Assembly (NCBI GenBank): GCA_030697555.1
Contig: JAUYPV010000049.1
Coordinates: 1 to 64,000 of the forward strand
DNA length: 64,000 nt
Direction: 5' to 3'
Source of the DNA: Hyphomonadaceae bacterium
GTDB lineage: Bacteria; Pseudomonadota; Alphaproteobacteria; Caulobacterales; Hyphomonadaceae
Of this stretch, positions 18,232 through 25,802 are shown in pieces. The notes below the pieces were generated by a model that saw only the letters and a program-made list of their open reading frames with translations, was not told the DNA's origin and did no database searches. Each line of letters opens with the position of its first letter. The first letter of the stretch is position 1. A program made the position numbers and the translations under genes.

Positions 18232-19467
18232 ATGAGCGAGCAATCCAAGTTAAGAAGCCGGGCCATCCTCCTGTCAGCGGCATGCGCCGTCGGCGCCCTG
18301 ACGGCGCTCATAACCCCTCAAGCGGAGGCGCAGAAAGCCGTGATGTCCAACTCCACGCCCGCAGCCAGGTCGAAGACCCTGCCACCCGGCGCACTCGAAG
18401 TTCAACTCGTCGAAATCGTGGACAGCGCCGGCTTCGGCCGGCCGATGACGGCGGCCCGCGCCCTCGTCCCGGTCGGCTGGCGCACCGAGGGCGGCGTCCA
18501 GTGGAGCCGGGGGACACCTGGCTGCGCCGATCCTGCGGTGTTCGGATGGGCCGCCGTCTCGCCCGACGGTCTTTCGCGGATCGAGCTCTTCCCGACCGAG
18601 CTCTGGCAAGCCAGCAACAGTCTTCAGGTCCAGTGCCAGTATGGCGAGTTCCAGGACATCCGGTCCTACCTCACCGCCTACCTGCAGCGCCGCCATCCCG
18701 GCGCCCGCGTCATCAACTACAAGCCTCGCCGGGATTTCCTTGACGCCCAGAAGGAATATCTCGAAGCCAAGATCGCCATGACCAACAACAGCGGATTGGG
18801 CATGCGCGCCTGGGCCGACGCCGGCGAGCTTTCCTATTCCCAGCGCGAGAACGGCGTCGAGATCGAGGGCATCGTCTCGGCCGCCGGCATCTTCTACGCC
18901 TCGTCCGCCTCCAACCCCCTCGGCGGCCCTCCGCTGATGACGCTCACGGCGCAGACCAACACCACCTTCGCGGCGCGTGCGCCCAAGGGAAAGCTCGACT
19001 CAAAAGTGGTCGAGGCGATCCGGAAATCCGTAAAGCTCGATCCGGCCTGGGCGCAGGAATATTTCAAGCTGCTACTCCAGATCGGCGGGGTCCAGACCCA
19101 GGGCGTGAAAGACCGCGCGGGGATCATCGTCGCGGGCGGCGCCGCCCTCACCGCCTCGACCATCGCCGCGAACCAGGCCGCCGCCAACCGCGCCGTGAAG
19201 AACAGCTATGCCGACCCCTACACGTCCTCCACGTCCTCGAGCTCATCTTCGGGAACGGACGACCGCGCCCAGCGCGAACGCATCGAATCGATCCGCGGCG
19301 TCGAGACCTATGACGACCCGCTCTATGGCGGCACGGTCCAGCTCGACAACACCTACGATCATGCCTGGCGGGTTCAGACCTCGGACACCTACATCCTCAC
19401 CAACGACCCCAGCTTCAATCCGGGCGCCTACGACATCAATGCACAGCAGCTCAGGTTGGCGCGCTAG
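18232..19467 (+). CDS. Exported protein of unknown function
   Basis: The 411-residue product has a signal peptide (AILLSAACAVGALTALITPQAEA) when started at the ATG at 18232; an in-frame ATG at 18193 would place 13 hydrophilic residues in front. The mature protein contains a region at about 60-270 with several Trp and Cys (RGTPGCADPAVFGWAAVS). It also has a serine-rich low-complexity linker near residue 335 and a short C-terminal segment ending NAQQLRLAR. No catalytic motif is visible. It follows the barrel gene after 78 bases, so it probably belongs to the same kinase/sigma-linked group. Confidence 0.7.
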   Translation: MSEQSKLRSRAILLSAACAVGALTALITPQAEAQKAVMSNSTPAARSKTLPPGALEVQLVEIVDSAGFGRPMTAARALVPVGWRTEGGVQWSRGTPGCADPAVFGWAAVSPDGLSRIELFPTELWQASNSLQVQCQYGEFQDIRSYLTAYLQRRHPGARVINYKPRRDFLDAQKEYLEAKIAMTNNSGLGMRAWADAGELSYSQRENGVEIEGIVSAAGIFYASSASNPLGGPPLMTLTAQTNTTFAARAPKGKLDSKVVEAIRKSVKLDPAWAQEYFKLLLQIGGVQTQGVKDRAGIIVAGGAALTASTIAANQAAANRAVKNSYADPYTSSTSSSSSSGTDDRAQRERIESIRGVETYDDPLYGGTVQLDNTYDHAWRVQTSDTYILTNDPSFNPGAYDINAQQLRLAR

Positions 19468-19577
19468 GACGAATCGACATTCAGGTCATCCACTTGATTG
19501 CGCAGGCGAGGTGAGCGAAGGCGAGGAAGCGCCGCGAAGCCGATTAGGATGAACGAGACTGCAACGATGTCAGCCAT
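19464..19577 (-). pseudogene. Possible kdp-leader small ORF relic (KdpF-type)
   Basis: A minus-strand ATG at 19577, preceded by GGGAGG at correct spacing, starts MADIVAVSFILIGFAA, a short hydrophobic sequence like the small proteins that precede kdpA in alphaproteobacterial kdp operons. The zero frame then degenerates. The +1 frame continues plausibly as RFLAFAHLACAIKW, which suggests a frameshift. The orientation is right for a kdp operon that would end in the kdpE relic at 3455-3678. The family match is from memory and weak. Confidence 0.35.
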
Positions 19578-19619
19578 GACGGCCTCCCGCTTGATCGAAC
19601 GGGAAACTGGCTGGACCCG

Positions 19620-19665
19620 CATTAAGGAGCGAGCGCGCGCTCTGACGACATTAAGAGCGCATTAA
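19620..19665. promoter_or_regulatory. TTAATG repeat boxes (CtrA-like or OmpR-family site)
   Basis: Three TTAATG copies (minus-strand sense) occur at 19660-19665, 19649-19654 and 19620-19625. The first two are spaced 11 bp, the usual pitch for OmpR/KdpE-family dimers, and also form TTAA-N7-TTAA, the CtrA consensus. They lie 43-88 bases upstream of the small relic ORF. Confidence 0.45.
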
Positions 19666-19850
19666 GCCGATGATCTTCTCGTCACCGCTTCAACGATATC
19701 GCGCGGAGCGATCAGCGCTGATGTCCAACAAACGTTGGAAGAAGGTTTCGACAAGGACTCGAACTGGCGCGCACCGAAAATATCGCGATCAGGATCCGGG
19801 ACTTAGCTGGATACCAGGTCGGATTAATACCTTGGTTTTATTATCCTTTT

Positions 19851-19963
19851 TTGGTGCCCAGAAGAGGATTTGGAGATCCAACCTCAAAAAGGCCTGTAAA
19901 ACATGGGCTTTTTGATTGCTCGACCCATGCGTGGTGTACCTGAAATGTGTACTAGCCGAAGGC
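19851..19963. other. att-like sequence B (tRNA-3'-end-like core)
   Basis: On the minus strand the core at 19851-19872 reads CAAATCCTCTTCTGGGCACC, like the 3' end of a leucine tRNA gene. It is followed on the plus strand by GTGTAC, CTGAA, GTGTACTA and CGAAGGC. The same series occurs at 10481-10592. No tRNA body is present. Such tRNA-end fragments are typical of tyrosine-recombinase attachment sites, but no integrase gene is in the window. Confidence 0.4.
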
Positions 19964-20050
19964 GCTGAATTCATCAATCCGAATACACCAGAGTTCGAGT
20001 CGCAAAGCGGACTCGAACCAGCACCTGTAGCTGTGAATTGGTCTCACCGG

Positions 20051-22048
20051 TCACATCGGCGGCAGGTCTTTTCCGAGTCCACGCGACAGGCTCCACGATA
20101 GCCCCTGCCCGCGCATGACACCCTCGACCTCGCGACCCGCAAAACGCTCGAGCGCCGGACGCCAAGACACGAGATTGGCTTGCCGCTCTCCCAGGATGAC
20201 GGCCATCCGCCCTTGGGCGAGATCGATCCGGCGGGCGTAGACACCGGAAACGCGGCGAGCGTTATGGGTGAGAACAGGAACGCCCAACTCCCCCGCCAAC
20301 TGATGGGCGTGACGGCCAAGTTCGCCCTCCGCCAGCTTGTGCATGGCCTGGAGAGAGGGACCCCTGTCCTGTTCGCCCATCCAGCCCTGCTCGATCAGGA
20401 AAAGCCGCCGCTGCTGTAGCGCTTCCTCAAATTCACGCGCGATCCTGCTGCTGCCATTTGGAGCGTCGGCCTGCCCTGCCAATACCCGGTCCAGATGAGT
20501 CAGCCCGGGCGCATCAACCTGCTCCGCCAAGGACCAATAGCTGGCGACGCGCACAGAGAACGGCATCCGCGCCACAAGGCGCTCCTCGAAGGTTATCGCA
20601 TTGGCCAGGTGATCGCCGCCCACTATGAAGTCGCCATTCCCTGCCCGCTGCACCAGTCCGGCCCTCCGCATTGCTTCGAGCCTGCGTACGTTGGCTTCGA
20701 GAACGCGCCGGTCCGCATGCGGCTCCAGTTCCGCGTGGCTGACAACCGAGTAGATTCCTCCTGTTTGGCCTGCGATACGGGCAACGGCCTCATCGGATGG
20801 GCGCGGCTCCGGAACATTGGGCTCGATCGAGACCAGTGCTCCCGATTGAACGCCGGCGAGCACAGCCAAATCCTGTGGCCGTTCGAAGCGCGCATAACGC
20901 AGCTCGCCGCCGCCCGTCTCGATGACAGCAAGGAGCCGATCGTCCAACTCATCGACCGGACCGACATGAACAAGCTCGCCCACGACGGGAGATGAACGAT
21001 CCGCTTCCAAGAGTCGTAGGCGTCCGTCTTCAGGACGAATCGAACCGACGATGAGTTCGACTTGGTCCCGCTCCGCCAAGCTTCGAAGCCTTGATCCGAG
21101 GTTCGGCGCCAGATGCCAGCCGTCCGCCTTCCGCGCTGCGAGGCCCCATCGTTCCAGCCCCTCGAGCCGCGCCACGAGATCTGGTCGACCGGGCACAAAC
21201 GCACCCGCCCGCCCTGCCGACAACAACTCACGGTCAAGCGAGGTGATGGCCTTGCGACCGATGTCGTTGAAACGTTCCTTGGCCAGGTCGGCTTCCAGCC
21301 TCGGACCGAGCACGCGCGTCACTATCTCCTGCGCGTGCTCCCTCACGCCAGATGCGATCAGCTTCGAGGGAATGAACAGGTCCTGCCCGTCCGGGCGACG
21401 GCCGCGGATCAGCACATGCGTGTGAGGGTTGTCGGTATCGTGGTGGTCCACTGCGAGCCATTCGAGCTTCGTCCCGAGCTTGGCTTCGAACCCCGACATC
21501 AGCTCTCGGATGAAGGGTTTGAGATCGCCCAGCGCCGCGCCATCCTCGGCGCTGACGATCATCCGAAAATGCCGCGCATCCCCCGACCATGAGGCGGTTA
21601 CCCCACGCGCATCGACTGGTGCGCTCGTCCGGTCGTAGAAGGACAAGCTCGCTTGATCAGCGATTCCACCGCGCTCGAGATAGTCGACCGAAAGCGTTGG
21701 ATCCTGCTTCGTCTCCTCCGCAGTATTCGGAAGCGCTCGACCATCGGCCTTTGCCTCCCGCGAGAGGTAACCGACATGAGCCCGCAGCGGCGCCACCCCG
21801 CCTCCAACGTTCACCGCGTAACGGACCTTCACGACCACCCGGCGTACCGCGGCGAAGACTGGACGCGAGCGAGTCGTCGCACCCTTTGCAAAGTGCGCGC
21901 GCACGCTGGGCTGCTTTGGTTTAGGTCCGGATGGGCGCGGCAAGCGTGTCGCCTGCCTTACCGCTGAGCGCACGCCCTTCAGCTTGGGCGCGTGGTCTGC
22001 GGGTGGCTTGCCAAGCCTCGGCTCGAACTCATTCTCGCTGATCGTCAT
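20051..22048 (-). CDS. Conjugative relaxase, DUF3363 type
   Basis: The 665-residue protein has a relaxase domain at about residues 65-260. HFRMIVSAEDG comes first (residue 160), then the metal-binding histidine motif in HHDTDNPHTHVLIRG (202-216). The upstream YLSREAKADG may hold the nicking Tyr. The long C-terminal region matches the DUF3363 mobilization proteins of alphaproteobacterial ICEs and plasmids. It would nick oriT and pilot DNA into a type IV channel, and no channel genes are visible here. The 169-bp gap upstream (22049-22217) is the natural place to look for oriT. It is the left-most gene of the mobile element. Confidence 0.9.
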   Translation of the reverse strand: MTISENEFEPRLGKPPADHAPKLKGVRSAVRQATRLPRPSGPKPKQPSVRAHFAKGATTRSRPVFAAVRRVVVKVRYAVNVGGGVAPLRAHVGYLSREAKADGRALPNTAEETKQDPTLSVDYLERGGIADQASLSFYDRTSAPVDARGVTASWSGDARHFRMIVSAEDGAALGDLKPFIRELMSGFEAKLGTKLEWLAVDHHDTDNPHTHVLIRGRRPDGQDLFIPSKLIASGVREHAQEIVTRVLGPRLEADLAKERFNDIGRKAITSLDRELLSAGRAGAFVPGRPDLVARLEGLERWGLAARKADGWHLAPNLGSRLRSLAERDQVELIVGSIRPEDGRLRLLEADRSSPVVGELVHVGPVDELDDRLLAVIETGGGELRYARFERPQDLAVLAGVQSGALVSIEPNVPEPRPSDEAVARIAGQTGGIYSVVSHAELEPHADRRVLEANVRRLEAMRRAGLVQRAGNGDFIVGGDHLANAITFEERLVARMPFSVRVASYWSLAEQVDAPGLTHLDRVLAGQADAPNGSSRIAREFEEALQQRRLFLIEQGWMGEQDRGPSLQAMHKLAEGELGRHAHQLAGELGVPVLTHNARRVSGVYARRIDLAQGRMAVILGERQANLVSWRPALERFAGREVEGVMRGQGLSWSLSRGLGKDLPPM

Positions 22049-22217
22049 GACGCGATTTTCGCGAGCGATGCCGGGACGTCCACCGCTTGCACCTGCTCAA
22101 TGAAGTTGACGAGACGCACCGCAAGCGAGGGGCGTATCCACGGTGCAAAGATCTATGTGCAGACAGGGCCTTGAGGCCCGCAGCACGGCACGTGCTTTAT
22201 CTTGCAGTCCACCGCCT

Positions 22218-22805
22218 TCACGACCGTGCAAATGCCAGGAGGTCGGGGAAATCGTCGCCATCGGCCTTCTTCAACGCGGCGAGATAGGCATCGCGAACCT
22301 CGTCGTCACCCACCAGCAGGCTGCCGCCCCAGCTGAAGACGGGTCGGTCGAGATAGCGCGCGAGCACGTCGCCCATCAGGCGCGACCATCGCCCGTTGCC
22401 ATTCGGGAACGGATGGATCAGGACCAGGCCATGATGGTAGCGGACGGCGATCTCGTCGGGCTGGAACGTCTTGTGCTCGATCCACCACAGCGTGTTGCCG
22501 ACGATCTGGTAGAGCTGCTGCTCGATCTGCGGGTGGTTGCAACCGATGTTGGTGTCGTATCCCCGGTAGGCACCCGCCCACCTCCACACGTCATCGAACA
22601 TCCGCTTGTGGAGGTTCTTGCAGAAGGGCACATCGACCGGATTGCGCTTCCGGTCGATGGCCCAGAGGCGAGCCTCGGTGATGTTCGCCTGCTCGTACTC
22701 GTTCAACTCCCTGCGGAGCGTCACGCCGGCCGGGATGAGCCCTTCCCTCGCCTCTGGGGTGAGTGGGGTCGCGCCTTCGGGCTCGTCGTCCGCCAGAACC
22801 GTCAA
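22218..22805 (-). CDS. Mobile mystery protein B, Fic-domain protein
   Basis: The 195-residue Fic-family protein has the active-site motif HPFPNGNGRW at residues 131-140. The acidic residue after HPFx in canonical AMPylating Fic proteins (HPFx[DE]GNGR) is Asn here, so activity may differ. Mobile mystery protein B is a Fic protein found with protein A on mobile elements, and the pair is thought to be a toxin-antitoxin-like module. Its start overlaps the end of the protein A gene by four bases. Confidence 0.88.
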   Translation of the reverse strand: MTVLADDEPEGATPLTPEAREGLIPAGVTLRRELNEYEQANITEARLWAIDRKRNPVDVPFCKNLHKRMFDDVWRWAGAYRGYDTNIGCNHPQIEQQLYQIVGNTLWWIEHKTFQPDEIAVRYHHGLVLIHPFPNGNGRWSRLMGDVLARYLDRPVFSWGGSLLVGDDEVRDAYLAALKKADGDDFPDLLAFARS

Positions 22806-23257
22806 GGGACCTGCCAGAGGCGCGACGGCTTATCGAGCAGCGCCATGACGATGCGTTGTTTCATCGTCTCACGCTGCTTGGCGTTGGAGACCGACTGCTT
22901 CTCCAGCTTCATGGTCTGGTCGACAGCGGCGAGCTGCTCTTCCGCTACCTGGTCGGCGCGTTCCTCCAGCCGTTCCGATAAAGGGCGGTTCGGAACCAGC
23001 ACGTAGACGAGCCTGCAGTCGAGCGCTTCAGCCGCGCGTTCCAGCGAGCTGAGGGTCACGTTCCGGGCGGCTTCAGCCTTCTCCAGCTCTGCAATGCGAG
23101 GCTGGCTCACACCCATCCGGCGGGCGAGCTGGGCGGTGGTCATCCCCAGCCCTTCGCGGAGGGCCTTGATCCAGCCACGCGAAGGCCGCTCCAGCTGCTT
23201 CAAGAGAGGCCGGATCTCTTCGAAACGCCTATCAAGCTGGTTTGCCGCCAATCTCAT
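22802..23257 (-). CDS. Mobile mystery protein A, XRE-type HTH regulator/antitoxin
   Basis: The 151-residue protein has a helix-turn-helix at about residues 37-75 (MTTAQLARRMGVSQPRIAELE) and the family segment ERAAEALDCRLVYVLVPN. It is the upstream partner of the Fic protein and overlaps it by four bases. It probably acts as antitoxin and autorepressor; a perfect palindrome lies four bases upstream of its start codon (23261-23276). Confidence 0.88.
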   Translation of the reverse strand: MRLAANQLDRRFEEIRPLLKQLERPSRGWIKALREGLGMTTAQLARRMGVSQPRIAELEKAEAARNVTLSSLERAAEALDCRLVYVLVPNRPLSERLEERADQVAEEQLAAVDQTMKLEKQSVSNAKQRETMKQRIVMALLDKPSRLWQVP

Positions 23258-23260
23258 CCA

Positions 23261-23276
23261 ATAGGAAATATCCTAT
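23261..23276. promoter_or_regulatory. Palindromic operator candidate for mobile mystery A/B
   Basis: ATAGGAAATATCCTAT is a perfect inverted repeat (ATAGGA/TCCTAT around a 4-base centre) directly in front of the protein A start codon. Its right part runs into CCTATCAGA, which recurs near 23371 in the same AT-rich gap. An HTH autorepressor bound here would block translation initiation and transcription of the pair. Confidence 0.6.
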
Positions 23277-23382
23277 CAGACAGAGACTTGTCAATAATAA
23301 AAATCTTATCAAACATAGACGAACTAATAAGACTTTTCATATACAGACAATCACCCGCAATAAGATAATCCCTATCAGAGGT

Positions 23383-24279
23383 TCAACTCGACAACGAAGA
23401 CCCAGCAAGCGCCATGACGAACGCAGCGGCCTTCGAGGCCAGAGACGCAGCCTGAAAGATCGCCCGGTTGTCGCCCTTCAGCACGTCGAGCCAGGCGCCG
23501 AGATAGTCAGCGTGGCGCACTGTCGGGACGACGCCAAGCTCCGCGCAGAGGAAGGCTGACGTCAGCTCAGCAACCAGCTCCTCGCGGGCGTAGGACTCCG
23601 CGCCCCACTTCGCTGCGAAATCGCGGTCGAGCCGCGTGACATGTCCCGTCCAGTGGCCGAGTTCGTGCAGCTTGGTGCGGTACCAGTTGATAGGCTCGAA
23701 GTAGGACTCCTGGGACGGGACCTGGATGAAGTCATGAGAGGGCGAATAGAACGCCATCTCCCCGCCGATCCTGAACTCAGCCTTGGTCGCCGCGATGACC
23801 GCCTCGACGTGCGGCAACACCTCGGACCAGCCCGGCGGCGGCGCAGCGTCGGGATCGGCAGGAAGTCCATCGCATTGCTGGACATGGAAGACTGTGAAGC
23901 GCTTGAGGAAGCCGACACGGCAGGCTTCCTCTCCGGAAGCGTTCGCCTTCTCCTGCTCGGCCTTGGGGATGAAGGTGTCGGCATAGACAACCATCGTCCC
24001 CTTCTCGCCCTTGCGCACGGCGCCGCCCATGGCGAGCGCCTGCTTGAAAGTGAGCCAGCGTTGCGACGGCCTCCCCTGCTCGATCGCAGCCGCCCAGAGC
24101 AGGAGGATGTTGATGCCAGAATAGGCTCGCCCGGTCGAAGCATTGAGCGGTAGCCCGAGGGGCGTCGTTCCGGACGAGGCCCATGGCTGCACCCAGGGAA
24201 AGCGGCCCTGCTCGAGCTCGGCGACGATGCGGGCGGTGACGGAGTCGTAGAGAGATTGCGCGTTCGCGTTGGCGGTCAT
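23383..24279 (-). CDS. ardC: ArdC-type antirestriction protein (DUF1738 plus zincin domain)
   Basis: The 298-residue protein has an N-terminal ssDNA-binding domain at about residues 8-130 (RAYSGINILLLW, then RKGEKGTMVVYADTF). A zincin-like metallopeptidase domain follows, with HELGH at residues 205-209 and a downstream Glu-rich helix (REELVAELTSAFLCAELG). ArdC proteins protect incoming single-stranded conjugative DNA from restriction. A strong AAGGAGGT ribosome binding site precedes the ATG. It lies downstream of ssb on the same strand, a usual early-transfer arrangement. Confidence 0.9.
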   Translation of the reverse strand: MTANANAQSLYDSVTARIVAELEQGRFPWVQPWASSGTTPLGLPLNASTGRAYSGINILLLWAAAIEQGRPSQRWLTFKQALAMGGAVRKGEKGTMVVYADTFIPKAEQEKANASGEEACRVGFLKRFTVFHVQQCDGLPADPDAAPPPGWSEVLPHVEAVIAATKAEFRIGGEMAFYSPSHDFIQVPSQESYFEPINWYRTKLHELGHWTGHVTRLDRDFAAKWGAESYAREELVAELTSAFLCAELGVVPTVRHADYLGAWLDVLKGDNRAIFQAASLASKAAAFVMALAGSSLSS

Positions 24280-24319
24280 GATGACCTCCTTGGAAAATTG
24301 GACTAATGGAAAAGAAGGT

Positions 24320-24343
24320 GGCCGGCGGCCTCAGCCGCCGGCC
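24320..24343 (-). terminator. Terminator after ssb
   Basis: GGCCGGCGGC and GCCGCCGGCC form a perfect 10-bp stem with a 4-base loop just after the ssb stop. On the minus strand it is followed by ACCTTCTTTTCC. The T-tract is imperfect, but the stem is very strong. Confidence 0.65.
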
Positions 24344-24349
24344 GGGCGG

Positions 24350-24772
24350 TCAGGCCGCTCGTCTGCGCGAGGACTTGCCGGCTTTCGGAAGGGCCTCGCC
24401 TTCATCGGCGGCAGCAGCCGCCTCCGCCTTCGGCTTGCCGCGAGCGAGGATCTCGACCTCGCCGAAGCCGGTGACCACGAACTCGACCGAGTAGCGGGTC
24501 TGTCCGCGTTCATCCTCCCAGGATCCAGGGCGCACTTGGCCCACGAGGCGCAGGCGCGTGCCTTTCTGGACGGCGTTCTCGATCAGGTTGACCTTGGCGG
24601 GCGCGAACACCACCACGCGATGCCAGTACGTTTTCTCGTTCCAGTCGCCGCCTTCGGATTTCCAGCGTTCGCTTGTCGCGATGGAGACGATGGCGAGCTT
24701 CTTGTTGTCCTTGATCGGCTTGATCTCGAGCTTGCCGACATTGCCGATGAGTTCGAACTGGGCGCGGTCCAT
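24350..24772 (-). CDS. ssb: Single-stranded DNA-binding protein of the mobile element
   Basis: The 140-residue protein has an OB fold: FELIGNVGKLEIK at strand 1, VSIATSERWKS, and the SSB signature WHRVVVFAPAKVNLIENAVQKG. The tail is Lys/Arg/Ala-rich and lacks the acidic DDDIPF tip of housekeeping SSB, so it is a plasmid/ICE-type SSB. It would coat transferred single strands and support replication on entry. The ribosome binding site AAGGAAGC is preceded by a 16-bp perfect palindrome and a very large inverted repeat (24787-24990). Confidence 0.85.
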   Translation of the reverse strand: MDRAQFELIGNVGKLEIKPIKDNKKLAIVSIATSERWKSEGGDWNEKTYWHRVVVFAPAKVNLIENAVQKGTRLRLVGQVRPGSWEDERGQTRYSVEFVVTGFGEVEILARGKPKAEAAAAADEGEALPKAGKSSRRRAA

Positions 24773-24786
24773 GATGAGCTTCCTTG

Positions 24787-24990
24787 TGATCCCGCGGGAT
24801 CAGCCCCGCCGGGTCGCGTTTGCGACGCCCCTCAGGAGCGGCCGGTAAGCAAGCGCAGCGATGACCGCGCAAGGGGTTGGTGCGGCCTGCAGCGTGGCAC
24901 ACGCGAAGCCTCGGCCCCTTGAGCGGTCATGCGCCGGCCGCTTGATGGGCGTGACAAGCAAACGTGATCCCGGCGGGGTGACCTGGGATT
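24787..24990. repeat. Large imperfect inverted repeat upstream of ssb
   Basis: A perfect palindrome at 24787-24802 is followed by nested complementary arms. 24804-24813 pairs with 24969-24978 (10/10), 24817-24822 with 24959-24964, 24837-24845 with 24934-24942 (9/9) and 24861-24876 with 24915-24930 (15/16). As RNA or single-stranded DNA this would fold into one hairpin of about 175 bases. The innermost stem shares CGCTCAAGGG with the leaders of both parB-like genes. Confidence 0.75.
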
Positions 24991-25066
24991 TTGAGGACGC
25001 CTTGGACCGCTGCCCATACTCTTCACACGGACTGGTTGGCAGCCCGTTGGATGAAGGGAGACGACA

Positions 25067-25423
25067 ATGACCACGAAGGCGCTCAAATCCACAGCTGGCG
25101 CGCGAATCCACCGCCGCGTCAGGAACGAGCCGTGTGAAGTCGAGTTTCTGATGCGCGAAGCTGCAGCTTGCTGGCGACTGCCGGCCAAGAGCATCTCCGT
25201 CCAGATCGGCAAGCTCCCTGCGCGCGACCGTAGTGAGATCACGCCGGAGTTCACGCGCAAGCGACTGACCCGCCGCATAACGGCGCTTGAAACTCTCGCA
25301 TCCGAAGGGAACCCTACGTCAGCGATAGGTGTCGCCTATCCAGGAGGCGTCGAGGGGGACCAGGGCAACAGGCTCTGCCTCATCGCCGTCGGAGGCCAAA
25401 GCGCGTGGATCCGCGCAGACTAG
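25067..25423 (+). CDS. Small hypothetical protein of the mobile element
   Basis: The 118-residue product is preceded by GAAGGGAGACGACA, a good ribosome binding site. It is basic (RIHRRVRNEPCEVEFLMREAAACWRLPAKS) with no recognised domain. It is divergent from ssb across the large inverted repeat. Its frame continues open after the TAG stop at 25421-25423 with coding-like sequence, so the stop may be a mutation or a decoding site. The gene call rests on the ribosome binding site and codon appearance only. Confidence 0.45.
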   Translation: MTTKALKSTAGARIHRRVRNEPCEVEFLMREAAACWRLPAKSISVQIGKLPARDRSEITPEFTRKRLTRRITALETLASEGNPTSAIGVAYPGGVEGDQGNRLCLIAVGGQSAWIRAD

Positions 25424-25802
25424 CTGGAGCCGCCGCCGCGCCCGATCCCGTCGCCGTACCCCAAGGATGAAGCGCGTCGAATCTACCAGGCCATGCTTGG
25501 CCACACTCCTCCTACGACCGCATCCGCAGGCCTGATGTGGGCCACGGTGTGCCGCTACCTCGCCAAGGTGGACTGGAAGAACTTCGAGTCGTGGTGGGAG
25601 AATCTCCACCCGCACGTCAGGGCGGCCCGGCTGAAGCGGAGGCGAAAAACAAAAGAGCGCCCCGCAAGGAGCGCTCTTCCGTTGCAAGCCCTGGGTTGGG
25701 GGGACGGGCCTGCGTCATTATCTAGGCCTGTAGCAGGATCGAAATCAACGCGGACGACTGCACGCGGTCTAACAATGCCGAGAGCAGATCGCCCGCGGAA
25801 GC
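25424..25802. other. Gap with in-frame ORF continuation and a hairpin
   Basis: In the same frame as the preceding ORF, 25424 to about 25670 encodes a Pro-rich then Trp-rich sequence (SPYPKDEARRIYQAMLG, VDWKNFESWWENLHPH) ending in a basic stretch. An ATG at 25493 could start it. I do not recognise the protein. The rest of the gap shows only the hairpin at 25654-25677. Confidence 0.35.
25654..25677 (-). terminator. Hairpin with minus-strand T-tract
   Basis: AGAGCGC and GCGCTCT pair around a 10-base loop. The adjacent run at 25646-25653 reads TTTTGTTT on the minus strand, so it looks like a Rho-independent terminator for minus-strand transcription. No minus-strand gene is visible immediately upstream. 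Confidence 0.5.

Larger units (their letters stand above)
19468..20050. other. Intergenic gap with regulatory boxes and att-like sequence B
   Basis: Apart from the small minus-strand relic at its left edge I see no credible gene. The gap contains three CATTAA/TTAATG boxes (19620-19665) and the att-like sequence at 19851-19963. It separates the exported-protein genes from the relaxase module and is the likely left border of the mobile element. Confidence 0.5.

Noticed and set aside
19851-19872. Leucine tRNA gene
   Set aside because: Only the last 20 or so bases resemble a tRNA; no anticodon or D arm can be folded next to it, so it is at most a tRNA-end fragment.
25646-25680. Start of a CRISPR-like or tandem repeat region
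   Set aside because: Only one hairpin unit is present; no repeat-spacer pattern exists here or elsewhere in the window.
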